A stretch of 64,000 nt of DNA from Paulinella micropora (Eukaryota; Cercozoa; Imbricatea; Euglyphida; Paulinellidae), in assembly GCA_019918135.1 (NCBI GenBank), contig WBZZ01005569.1, forward strand, positions 62,001 through 126,000, given 5' to 3'. The notes beneath the pieces are model-generated. The model was not told where the DNA came from. It saw only the letters and a program-made list of their open reading frames with translations, and did not search any database. Position numbers and translations under genes: made by a program. Shown here piece after piece: positions 48,220 to 56,944 of the stretch (positions are counted from its first letter, which is position 1; each line of letters starts with the position of its first letter).

Positions 48220-48577
48220 GTTGGTGAAAAAGGGTACTCCGTTTGAGTACCTCAACTTAATGAAGCAACCGCCGTCTGCAAGCTTGACGCAAACGTACGA
48301 GCGTATGTCCTTGTTGGGCAGCAGGTTACTGTTGCAGACAGTAATCAGGCTCGTCAATCTAGCTCCGCATGCGCGCAGTTTGGATGAGCTACTGAAAACC
48401 CAGCCCGAGGCGGCGGCGCAGCTGTGGGGCAGGGATGAGGCGGCGGCGCAGCTGTGGGGCAGGGATCAGGCGCCAGCCGTCAAACTGCTGGAAGCGCTGG
48501 GCTCTGGCTTGCTTCAAAAGCTCTTGGAAAGCTACTTACCCGGCGAGCTAGAACAGTGGGACAAAATGACTCGTTAA
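48190..48577 (+). CDS. ORF overlapping the MYND gene end
   Basis: After the G10 run a second frame is open to 48577 with good protein character (NTLLSELVKKGTPFEYLNLM, TVIRLVNLAPHARSLDELLK), a 10-residue tandem duplication (EAAAQLWGRD twice), and a helical tail (LLQKLLESYLPGELEQWDKM). It has no ATG of its own before the coding part. It may be the C-terminal region of the MYND protein in a length-variable arrangement, or a separate decayed gene. Confidence 0.5.
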
Positions 48578-48665
48578 AAAATAAAGAAAAAAAAACTCTT
48601 GTGTGTTTCGATAAACGTGTTTAATAACTCAAAAACGGAACGCGAGAAGGAAGATGCTTAGAAGC

Positions 48666-50357
48666 CTAGCCCGTCGTGGGCGGAGAAGGGTTGCGCGTGT
48701 TCTCCCCTACCCCGTGGGGCTGGGGAGCGAAAATGCTGTTAGCAGCGGCGGAGAGAGTCAGTGGGTTTAGAGGCCCCTGCGCGCCCAGGCGCACGTTGAA
48801 GGCGCAGGCGGGATGGGTCGCGAGGGCGGAGAGGGCGCGCAGCATCTGGGTGTAGCGTGCAATGTTGGTGACGTCGAACCAGAGGTCACCCAGCTCGATG
48901 ATCCACTCGATGCTCCTGACGGTGTCGGTGGCGTGGTGAGCGCTGTCGGGCAAAAAGAGTTTGGACAGGCTAGTTGGCAAGCGGCAGTTGGCGTGGTCGA
49001 GAAGCGTAGCGGTGGTTTCGTTGGCAAAGAGCGTGTCTGCGCCCATTAGGGCGAGCTTCCAGGCGCCGACCAGGTGCGTAACGCGCAATTTGTGCAGGCC
49101 GTGCGGGCCGTCGGCGCTGCCGCAAGCTAAGCGCTCCCTGCACTGCCAGCGGCTGATGTGGTAAAGGGGTTCCAGTAGGTCGAAGTCGCAGTCCTGTATC
49201 TTGACGTCAAGCTGGGTTAGGTCAAACCGGGGCAGCAGCCCCGCCAGCAGTGACTGGAAAGCACAGGCCGAGGAGCACAAGCCGTTGAGCCTGTGTTTGT
49301 ACAAGGCCAGGTTGCACAGGCGCAGCTCGCACTGGAGAAGCCCCGGCTGCGCTAGCTGCCAGGTGTCGACAAAGGAGAGCAGCCGGCGCACCTGCGCGCC
49401 CTCCCCGCTGAAAGCCTCCATGTCCAGCGTCAACGTCAGGCGCAGCGGCCTGACCAGGGCTACCTTGGCCAAGAGCCCCTGCGCGAGGTGAGGGGGGCGG
49501 GTGGCCTCTTCAAAAGCGGTCAGGGAAATTTCCACCTGCAGGTTTTCCAGTTTGGGGTAGCTGAGGGCGGGGGTGTGGGCCCAGGGGACAGAGGGGCCGA
49601 GGCAGGGGAGAAAGTACGGCGAGAGGCGCCTCTGCACCAAACAGCGCAGGCTAGGGAGTGCAGCGCAGGTACGCCCGAGCAGGGTTCCTTCGAAGAACGG
49701 GCAGTCGTGGATGCGCAGCTCCTCCAGCGCGCCAAAGCCGCCCTTGGCCACGAGGTCATGGACCCGCGCGTCGGTCCAGAATTGACCGTGAATGTCTAGG
49801 CTGTGAACCTCTTTGCAGTTTTTGGCGGTCACGCTGCACAGCGTAGGCAGCGACTCACAAACACGTGATAGCTGCTCCAATGCCACCGCCGGGCAATCCG
49901 TGAGCACAAGCTCCTGCAGCCCTTGCATCTGCGTCTGCGCCACCAGCTCCACTAGACGCTCGTCCGTCCAGTACGCTCCCGAGAGGCCCAGCGCGCCCTT
50001 CTGCTGCCAGTGCTGCAAGGCTACGTATAGCCTGTCAAGTCCCTCCGTGCCCCCCGCTTCTGAGAGCTCGAGGTGCAGGGACCAGGGCTGGATGTTTACG
50101 TGCCGGGACACGCCGCCCGCCTTATTAAAGGCCACGGCCAGGCAATTGGCCACTGCCAGCACGCTGCCGCGCAGCCGCAGCTCCGTCACGCTGGGCACCA
50201 AAAATAGCACTAGGTCCAGCAACACGGGCACGCTCCCCCCGTCTGTGAAGTCAGCGCGGGGCGTCAGCTCCAGCATGCCCGCCCCTTTTTCCGCGCGGGA
50301 GCATGCCCCAGAGTTGTCTCCGGAGCTTAGGTACGACGCCAGCACTTTGGACACCAA
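48666..50357 (-). CDS. Large irregular LRR protein, 563 aa
   Basis: Open from about 50357 (VSKVLASYLSSGDNSG, no convincing ATG at the very start). LRR-like units run through it: VTELRLRGSVLAVANCLAVA, LQELVLTDCPAVALEQLSRV, ALEELRIHDCPFFEGTLLGR, KLENLQVEISLTAFEEAT, LHKLRVTHLVGAWKLALMGA. A further N-terminal segment lies in a neighbouring frame at about 50300-50679, beginning MLGKRRLSSSSGTGLPTQVA and containing VEKLWQSFGSLISHC. The gene start is therefore uncertain. Other LRR genes in the window are FBXL-like; this one has no visible F-box. Confidence 0.6.
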   Translation of the reverse strand: MVSKVLASYLSSGDNSGACSRAEKGAGMLELTPRADFTDGGSVPVLLDLVLFLVPSVTELRLRGSVLAVANCLAVAFNKAGGVSRHVNIQPWSLHLELSEAGGTEGLDRLYVALQHWQQKGALGLSGAYWTDERLVELVAQTQMQGLQELVLTDCPAVALEQLSRVCESLPTLCSVTAKNCKEVHSLDIHGQFWTDARVHDLVAKGGFGALEELRIHDCPFFEGTLLGRTCAALPSLRCLVQRRLSPYFLPCLGPSVPWAHTPALSYPKLENLQVEISLTAFEEATRPPHLAQGLLAKVALVRPLRLTLTLDMEAFSGEGAQVRRLLSFVDTWQLAQPGLLQCELRLCNLALYKHRLNGLCSSACAFQSLLAGLLPRFDLTQLDVKIQDCDFDLLEPLYHISRWQCRERLACGSADGPHGLHKLRVTHLVGAWKLALMGADTLFANETTATLLDHANCRLPTSLSKLFLPDSAHHATDTVRSIEWIIELGDLWFDVTNIARYTQMLRALSALATHPACAFNVRLGAQGPLNPLTLSAAANSIFAPQPHGVGENTRNPSPPTTG

Positions 50358-50737
50358 CCCCGCAACTTCCTCTAGACAGCCTCTTCGCTCGGAGAGTGCC
50401 TTTAGAAAGACAGTGGCTGATCAGGGAGCCGAAGCTTTGCCAGAGCTTCTCCACCCGCCGAACAAGTAGAGGGAGGTCCGCGAGCGCTTCGACGCAGTCT
50501 GTCACCAGTCTGGAAAGCGAGGGCGACGACGTGCTCTCTGCCGCCGCACCCTGGACATTATTGCCGCTCATGTCTGTAGGCGACACAGGCTTGCTAGACT
50601 CCTCGCCAGATTCGCTCACTGCCACCTGCGTAGGCAGACCAGTACCCGAAGAAGATGATAACCTGCGCTTGCCTAGCATCCGCCAGATCTTCTTTTCTAA
50701 GGAGATGTGCTGCACACCCTGGCTGGCCCTGTCAGCC

Positions 50738-50830
50738 AGGAAAGAAAGGGGGGGGGGCGCCCCCCCCCCCAAAAAAAAACAACACACCCACACCCCCCGA
50801 GGGGAGAGGGGGGGGGCGCCCCCCCCACTT
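50738..50830. terminator. Two G-run/GGCGCC/C-run palindromes
   Basis: At about 50738-50770 and 50806-50827, separated by an A-run and CACACCCACACC. They lie between divergent genes. A GA microsatellite and G-runs follow to about 50990. Confidence 0.5.
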
Positions 50831-50916
50831 GGTGGTGATGGGGGGTGTGTGCTTGTGCTTAATTCTTAGGGGGTGGGGGGGGGAAGAGAAGGAGAAAAGA
50901 AGAGGAGGGAGAGAAC

Positions 50917-50949
<33 letters not shown>

Positions 50950-51054
50950 GCGGGGGGGGGGGGGGGAGGCGCAGGAAGGAGAGGAGGGAGGGGACTTGTG
51001 TAAAAAAGGAAATTGATTTCTAAACGTACAAGAAAAAGCAAGAGAAAAGCTGTC

Positions 51055-52563
51055 ATGATAGCGACAGGCGTGCAAAAGCGCTTGGTGGACCTCACGGACA
51101 GGTTTGCTAGATTGTACAGCGTGAAATATGTGGAGGACTCTTTGTGTGGCGAAAACGTCGCGCTGCTAAGAATTGTGGGACGCCAACTCACTAGGAATCT
51201 TTCCGAAAAAGTCGTTTACACGGCGTCGTTGATCTACGATCAGAATCATACCCTACAAGAAATTACCGGGCATGTGAAAGACGAAGCAGAGGCTCTGCTG
51301 AGCTTGGCGTGCAAGTGGGCGACGGAAAGTAATTACGTATTTCCCTCCTGGCTTGCGTCCACCAATACACGGTGGATCAAGCCAGGAGGTAATCTGGCTG
51401 AGCATAGCAAGGAGTTGTTCGCAGTTCTGGCCAAGGAGGGAGATGAAATTTCAATCATGCTGAAATTAGAAAAGGACTTTAAAGCGGTCTGCAAAGATTT
51501 GGCAGAAGTTAGGGCCGTTTTGGAGCTCGAGTTTATCAACTACAAGATGGGTTTGGTGCCTGAGCATTCGCTGTACTTTGCCAGGGCGCAGCAGCTCTTT
51601 ACAGGGCTGTGCCCCAAGTCGTGGCTTCGTGAAGAGCTCAAAGATGTAGTAGTAGTGCGGCAGATCCTGACAGATGACCCTTGCCTTGCGCGTCGTCTGA
51701 CGGACCAAGATCTGTACAATGCGGTGCGTACAGCGGCCGAGGCGTTCCAGACAGGGCGGGCGACCACTGCAGACCTAAACGGCTGTTACTTTGTGTGTAT
51801 AGAGGGCTCTCTGAGGCGGCTGCGTGGTCAAGCCGCGCTGTCGGGCCTGCAAGGTAGGTCCCGGGAGAGTAAGGTACCTTTCTTAGACGAGTGGATCGAA
51901 AAAACGCTGGCGCAAGCCAAGCGGTTCTGCGCACCAACTTTGAGAAGCGCGCCGGCATCGGCGGCAGGCTCTGTGCGCCCTCCGGGGGCAGCCCAAAAGA
52001 AACGACGCACGGCCGCCAGCTCGGACAAAGTAGTCCAGGCTCTGGAAAAATTGGTGCAGGATCGAGTTATATGGGGGGAAGGGGGGTTTCACAGGGTGGC
52101 AGGCGTCGCGCAGGGGAAAGCCCGGGTTCAGGACGCTATCTGGAACAAAATAGCACAGGAGTTCAAACAAAGCAAAACTTACATAGAGTGGAACAAGAAA
52201 AACGGAGGTCCCAAGATCCAAGGCCGCCCTGTCAACCCCCTAAGCAGAGTCTTCAATGACTGGTTTGGGAAGGCGTATCCGAGTGGGAATGAGGGCCCAC
52301 AGTACAGCTTAAACGACGAGCAGGTGAAAAAACTTATCAAAGAAACACAGACTGTAAAGCGGTTGCTAGAGCTCAGCAACCAGACCGCTGGTCTGGTACG
52401 ACTAAGAAAGTCCGAGTCCAGAAACGATCCCTGTGAATTCGACCTGTTCATAGCCGAGGGCTTCTGTCTGGCGTGGTATGATACCAAAAGAAAGACCAGC
52501 GCTGTGGTGGCGAGCCCCCCGGGGTTCGCCGCCACGGCGGGAAAACTGAAGCTGCGTTTTTAG
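51055..52563 (+). CDS. Unknown protein, 502 aa
   Basis: An ATG at 51055 (MIATGVQKRLVDLTDRFARL) just after an AT-rich leader. It is a long, clean, mainly helical protein with no recognised domain. Landmarks are LLSLACKWATESNYVFPSWL, LSGLQGRSRESKVPFLDEWI, a Pro/Ala/Arg linker near residues 305-325 (GSVRPPGAAQKKRRTA), and WGEGGFHRVAGVAQGKARVQ. Its stop codon lies inside the open frame of the USP-like ORF that follows, so the two overlap or are linked in expression. Confidence 0.75.
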   Translation: MIATGVQKRLVDLTDRFARLYSVKYVEDSLCGENVALLRIVGRQLTRNLSEKVVYTASLIYDQNHTLQEITGHVKDEAEALLSLACKWATESNYVFPSWLASTNTRWIKPGGNLAEHSKELFAVLAKEGDEISIMLKLEKDFKAVCKDLAEVRAVLELEFINYKMGLVPEHSLYFARAQQLFTGLCPKSWLREELKDVVVVRQILTDDPCLARRLTDQDLYNAVRTAAEAFQTGRATTADLNGCYFVCIEGSLRRLRGQAALSGLQGRSRESKVPFLDEWIEKTLAQAKRFCAPTLRSAPASAAGSVRPPGAAQKKRRTAASSDKVVQALEKLVQDRVIWGEGGFHRVAGVAQGKARVQDAIWNKIAQEFKQSKTYIEWNKKNGGPKIQGRPVNPLSRVFNDWFGKAYPSGNEGPQYSLNDEQVKKLIKETQTVKRLLELSNQTAGLVRLRKSESRNDPCEFDLFIAEGFCLAWYDTKRKTSAVVASPPGFAATAGKLKLRF

Positions 52564-53552
52564 GTGTCGCACAGGAGCCTACTCCCAAGCCCCTACATAA
52601 CGGCGGCGTCCAGTGTTATGTCAACGCGGTGGTTCAGTGCCTTTGCCCGATACTGGCGGGCAGGCTGGAAGGCGCCGCGGCTAGCTGTGTCGAACACATT
52701 GGCTGTCGGCTGAAAGCGTTGTATAGCAGCCTGGTCGCCTACGGAAGCAATTATGAAAATAGCGGGAAATCTCTGTCCAGCGGACTACAGAGTGTTTTGC
52801 AAGAGATACACCGGCGCGATTCTGCTGGCGAGCAGGGCACGGGGGACAGGATGGGCGACGTAACCGAGGCGCTTGCTAAGATTAATGATGCGATCTATGC
52901 GAAACCGAGTGTCGAAGGAGCACATTGTGACAGACTTATAGCAAGGTGGGAGAAGCTGGAATATAAAATAGCCGAAGCAAAAAAATGCAACAAAAATCCA
53001 AATCACGTCGACTTTTATTTTTATGATAGATGGCCCACAGGCAAATCCCTTGTGCTTGAATTGCCCATAATAGGCAGCGACAAGAAAGTAAAACACGATG
53101 GGAATGCGTCAGGCACCCACAAGCCATCGATCCCGACTCTGCAGGATATCATATATACCTACCTCGGCAGAGGAAACGCTGACAGTGACTATAAATGCAA
53201 ATCGTGCCAACATAAGGGCTGCACCTATACGACTGCACTGGCAACAAGAACGAATTCGGGAGCCCCGCCGTGGCTAGTATTGGCTATACACCGCACGGGC
53301 TATTCAGCGGGCTGTATCAAAGCAGAAAAGCTGACGACTCCATTAGTCAAAGCAGAAAAGCTGACGACTCCATTAGTCCTTACACCTACCATTATTGTCG
53401 GCTGCGTCGTCGCCGTCGGGAGCGGAGCCCACAGCCCCGGAGGAGGGTCCAAGAAGAAAAAAGCGACGGAGAGAACTTGCCAAGTGCGTCCGGGAACAAA
53501 AGGAGCGTCTATCTCACATGGCAGAGTCCATCCAACAATTGGTAAGGCTTGA
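52482..53552 (+). CDS. USP-like ubiquitin protease, N-terminal boundary uncertain
   Basis: The frame is open from 52482, within the end of the previous gene, and has no ATG before the catalytic region. The Cys box HNGGVQCYVNAVVQCLCPI (about 52590-52646) matches the USP/C19 pattern N-x-G-x-x-C-Y-x-N-x-x-x-Q-x-L. Further on, YKCKSCQHKGCTYTTALATR and APPWLVLAIHRTGY match the zinc-finger pair and the P-x-x-L-x-I-x-L-x-R-like strand of USPs. A His box is not clear in this frame; the C-terminal part changes character after a 30-bp tandem duplication (53319-53378). A second frame (53395-53685) is coding-like at the end. It is probably a deubiquitinase-related gene. Confidence 0.55.
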   Translation, partial: YQKKDQRCGGEPPGVRRHGGKTEAAFLGVAQEPTPKPLHNGGVQCYVNAVVQCLCPILAGRLEGAAASCVEHIGCRLKALYSSLVAYGSNYENSGKSLSSGLQSVLQEIHRRDSAGEQGTGDRMGDVTEALAKINDAIYAKPSVEGAHCDRLIARWEKLEYKIAEAKKCNKNPNHVDFYFYDRWPTGKSLVLELPIIGSDKKVKHDGNASGTHKPSIPTLQDIIYTYLGRGNADSDYKCKSCQHKGCTYTTALATRTNSGAPPWLVLAIHRTGYSAGCIKAEKLTTPLVKAEKLTTPLVLTPTIIVGCVVAVGSGAHSPGGGSKKKKATERTCQVRPGTKGASISHGRVHPTIGKA

Positions 53553-53685
53553 GAAACAACTAGACATCGCGCTGGAAACTTTGCGCTCGTTTAGTCCCAC
53601 CTCTCAGTTCCGCGCCGAGGCAGTGCGACTATTGCTAGACAAGATCTCTCTGGAGTTGGGGGAAGAGACTCTGGGGCTGGCCTGA
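53395..53685 (+). CDS. ORF with coiled coil, overlapping the USP-like gene end
   Basis: It has no ATG at its beginning. It reads APEEGPRRKKRRRELAKCV, then a helix (LSHMAESIQQLVRLEKQLDI, ALETLRSFSPTSQFRAEAVR). The basic patch could be a nuclear signal. It could be a small separate gene or the C-terminal part of the USP-like gene in another frame. Confidence 0.4.
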   Translation: MSAASSPSGAEPTAPEEGPRRKKRRRELAKCVREQKERLSHMAESIQQLVRLEKQLDIALETLRSFSPTSQFRAEAVRLLLDKISLELGEETLGLA

Positions 53686-53790
53686 GAGTGTCAACAAACT
53701 CCGGAGAGCGTGAATTTTTGTTTTATTAAAAAAGAGGAAACTTTAATGATTATTTTTTCTTTGGAGTTTGACAGAGATCTGGGCGGAATT

Positions 53791-55111
53791 TCAAGCAGGT
53801 TGAAAGTCAATGACGTAGCAATAAGCTAACAGGTTGCAGACCTGGCGCCTGTGCGCGTCGTCCCACCCGAAGCTGGCGAGGAGTCCGGCACTATTATCAA
53901 AAGTGTTCTGGCTCTTTAGCGCCTGGACGGAGGGCAGTTGGCTGATGTGCAGCTGGAAGAAAAGCCAGAGATCTGCCTCTGTTGGCTCGGCAAGGGCAGT
54001 GCCGCCGGCCCTTGCCGAGAGCGGCCGGCGGTGTACGAGCTCGTAGGAAGCCGCCCAGGTGCCGAGAGGCTGCCCAGGGACCAGCAGCCGCCGGAGTTCG
54101 GTAGAGGCCAGGCAAGCTTCGTATAACTTGGCAGCGAGCTCCGTGTCCTTGCGCCCCCGCGAACGCGCATGGCTCCGATGGTAGGCAGCCAGGTTAGCAG
54201 CAGCCTCCAGGGGCAAGGTCCCTGCCGAGCCACCGCCTAGCCAGAAGAATATGCCGGAGCTTGAAGGGAGGTGCCAGCGCGCCCCCTTGTGCACACTCGC
54301 CGGACACGACCTCCAAGGCACGGCGCAGTATCGGGCCCACGGCGAGGCCTTGCGGCCTGTCCGAGGCGCACCGTCGCCCACACTCGTCCAGCGAATCGCC
54401 ACCCATGTTTAGCGTCAAGACCTCCGGAACGGGGATGTACGCACGAAGCACGGACCGCAGCGCCTGGCGCGCGTCTCGGCTACTAGCCTCCTCCTTGTAG
54501 TTGCCCCCAAAACCGTCCGTGATGCTCCACACGATGAGCTCCAGCGTTAGCTCTTGCCCCGTGCACTGCGCCCTAGCCAGGGAGAGGGCCTCGGATTCGG
54601 CGAGCAGTGTGCGCTGCTTGAACTGGTAGCTCTGGAGCGCCTCTTCTGCCAGTTGCTCCGGAGGAAGCAAGTCTGCAAAGTCCCCGCTTAACGCAGCCAG
54701 CAGCTCCGAGCGGTCATGGGCACGCACGCGAAGAAGCCCGGGAGCGACGACTTCTTCTAGCATGAAGCCCAGGTACTGCTCGATTAGCGCCCCGTCGCGC
54801 AGCCCCCGTCTTACACATACGCCTTCTTGCACACAATCCTGCCCTAGCGCGGCTTTGTAGTCCCAGAGCGTGTAGCCCGGCTGCAGGATCAGCCAGCGAT
54901 AGCTCCCCTGCGCGGAGAAGGATCGCGCGCGGGCCAGGGCAAACGCAATGTTCGCGCCTGCATTCTCGCCAGCAGTGTCTAGTCCGTTCAGATTTACCAC
55001 TACGCGTGTCTCCGCGACTTTGCCGACTTCAACTCCTGACACGTCTCTGGGAAAGTCACTGAGACGTCCTCCACCAACCTCGCTTTTCTTGCGCGAAGGG
55101 GTTCCGCCCAT
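53791..55111 (-). CDS. Unknown protein, possible vWA-like fold, N-myristoylation motif
   Basis: Starts at 55111 with MGGTPSRKKSE, a good N-myristoylation signal. The first frame (54194-55111) reads VVVNLNGLDTAGENAGANIA, YRWLILQPGYTLWDYKAAL, LELIVWSITDGFGGNYKEE, which could be alternating strands and helices of a von Willebrand A-type or similar fold; a DxSxS site is not obvious. A second, overlapping frame (53791-54402) carries the likely C-terminal part (AAANLAAYHRSHARSRGRKD, FDNSAGLLASFGWDDAHRRQ). They appear to be one gene whose reading is disturbed. It could be a membrane-anchored regulatory protein. Confidence 0.45.
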
Positions 55112-55343
55112 CCTTGTTTTTTCTTTTTTTTCTTTTTTTTTTTTGCTCTAGCATAAGTACTCCCTCCTCCCCCCTCTCTTCTCTCTTCCCCCCCCCCCCC
55201 CGCTCTTCTTCATCCTCTCCCCCCCCCCCCTCCCCCCGGGGCGCGTAGGCCCCCCCCCCCCCCGGGGGGAGAGCTATACATGCTTAAGGAGAGGAGCAAG
55301 GAGGGGGGGGGGTGGAAGGAGGGAAAGAAAGACCACAAAGTGC
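55112..55343. other. C-rich and G-rich intergenic tract
   Basis: A T-run after the gene start, a CT-rich tract to about 55235, a GGCGCGTAGGCC centre with long C-runs near 55238-55265, and a G-rich tract to about 55325. No gene. Confidence 0.5.
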
Positions 55344-56252
55344 ATGTTGTGGGTGTGGAGAGTGTGTATGGGCAAGCCCCCCCGTTCTTGTCCAGAACGC
55401 GCCAGCGGCCTGGACGGGGGCGTGCCGTGCGCAAGCACGCCAGAGGCAAGCAATGGCGGATCCGCGGCGTTACCGCTTATCACGTTACTGAGCATTCTCA
55501 GCAGGCTGTTGTGGGGTTTGCCCCGAAAGGGCCTGGCGCCCAGCGATAAGCAGTTGCAGAACCCCACCCCCGAGCTACAGGAAGAACTCGCGGGTAGTCA
55601 AGCCCCTTGCCTGCGCAAGGGAGATGTGTGTCGTATGTACGTGGCACGAAAGGTGTTGTTCTCTGTCAATCACACCTTGTGCAAGGAACTGGTGCAAGCC
55701 CTGAGTGCGGAGCTCATGGCGCTGCAAACAAAGGACACGCAACAGCTCTGCCTGTTGCATGAGTTTTGCGCGAGCGACAGCGCGGAAAGAAAGCGCAGTT
55801 TCTATCGCAACCAGCAGAGGCAAAGTGCCTGCGAACAACGGTTTGCGCAACGAGAATGGCAAGCGGCAGAGCGCAGGTGGTTACACGAGGTTGCGCCTTG
55901 TACTTGGGCTTGCCTGAATGCAGGGGAACGCGAGCGCGCTTTCTGGTTAGATTTTTTGAGCAGGCGAGTGCACTCTTTGCCCCCGGCGGTGGCGTTGCAG
56001 CACGTCTACCCGCTAATCCCGTCTCTGGCCCAGCTGCAGGTTTTGGCGAACGTGCGTTCTGCTCTGCCTTATCTGCTGGGTCCCTACGTAGCTGTGTACC
56101 AGCTCGCTGAGGAAAGGGAATGGTTGTTACTCAAGGAAGCGCTAGAGGCGCAAGGGTGCTGTGATCTCGGCGGCTGGCGCCCCGGGGTTTTGTCCCTTTT
56201 GGAGGAGTTTCTGCCGGTTTCGCTGGTGCGCCAGTGCATTGCGCAGTACTAG
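55344..56252 (+). CDS. Unknown protein, about 300 aa
   Basis: The frame opens at 55344, but coding character is clear only from about 55480 (LPLITLLSILSRLLWGLPRK), so the start is uncertain; another Met lies in the frame near 55636 (MYVARKVLFSVNHTL). The body is helical and Arg/Gln-rich (KRSFYRNQQRQSACEQRF, QREWQAAERRWLHEVAPC) and the end is leucine-rich (VLSLLEEFLPVSLVRQC). It overlaps by four bases the stop of the convergent F-box-like gene. Family unknown. Confidence 0.6.
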   Translation: MLWVWRVCMGKPPRSCPERASGLDGGVPCASTPEASNGGSAALPLITLLSILSRLLWGLPRKGLAPSDKQLQNPTPELQEELAGSQAPCLRKGDVCRMYVARKVLFSVNHTLCKELVQALSAELMALQTKDTQQLCLLHEFCASDSAERKRSFYRNQQRQSACEQRFAQREWQAAERRWLHEVAPCTWACLNAGERERAFWLDFLSRRVHSLPPAVALQHVYPLIPSLAQLQVLANVRSALPYLLGPYVAVYQLAEEREWLLLKEALEAQGCCDLGGWRPGVLSLLEEFLPVSLVRQCIAQY

Positions 56253-56776
56253 CTGGCGTCTCCAGCGAAACCCGCAAGCGCAAAGACCCTGGTCCTGATC
56301 CTGATCCTGTCCTCCACCTCTTGTGAGTCGAATTCGCGGCCCACAAATTCCAGGAGGCGGCGGGCCCGGACCTTCAGTTTGCTACTAAGCTTTCCACAGT
56401 GGCCGCAGCGCCGCCTTCTGAGCTTGACTTCAAAGTACGCTTGCAAATCTTGTTCCCTTTGATTATATTCTTCCCTTGCATGTAAGTCCCGGTTTGGGAT
56501 TTGAATGACCATGGAAATTACATGGCGCTTAGCCTTGTCCCAGCTAACCTCTTGCTGGCCCTGCAACAGGCCGTAAAAGATACGCGTCCGCACCCGATCC
56601 AAGGCCGTTGCGGGGGCTAGGCACGAAGCTACCGCTGCGTGAAAGGCACGGCACACACAAGACAAGCGGGCCGCGGCCGCGTAATATGCAACAACATCCT
56701 CCACGGCTTGGGGTTTGTGTTGGCCTAAAACCCACAATATCAACAGGCGCCGCAGAACTTGGGGGAGGGTCTGCAT
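56249..56776 (-). CDS. F-box-like protein, 175 aa
   Basis: Starts at 56776 (MQTLPQVLRRLLILWVLGQH). The N-terminal 60 residues, ending ARLSCVCRAFHAAVASCL, resemble an F-box (leucine-rich first helix, then the C-x-x-x-x-x-A motif). A CGHCGK motif and basic helices follow (LRRRRCGHCGKLSSKLKVRA), ending RTRVFALAGFAGDAS. There are no LRRs, so it would be an F-box protein without the usual receptor domain. It is convergent with the gene to the left and divergent from the macro-domain gene. Confidence 0.45.
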   Translation of the reverse strand: MQTLPQVLRRLLILWVLGQHKPQAVEDVVAYYAAAARLSCVCRAFHAAVASCLAPATALDRVRTRIFYGLLQGQQEVSWDKAKRHVISMVIQIPNRDLHAREEYNQREQDLQAYFEVKLRRRRCGHCGKLSSKLKVRARRLLEFVGREFDSQEVEDRIRIRTRVFALAGFAGDAS

Positions 56777-56944
56777 TATCGCGTGTGTTTAGAAATATCA
56801 CTCCGCAGAAGCGAAAGGGAGCACGGGAGGAGAGAGGAGGGGAGGGGGGGGGAGAGGTCGGGGGGGGGGGGGGGAGAAAAAGTTAAAGGACGGCCTTCCT
56901 CGTATAATGTAAGAAAAGGCGTACAAGAGGAGAACCTACACGTC

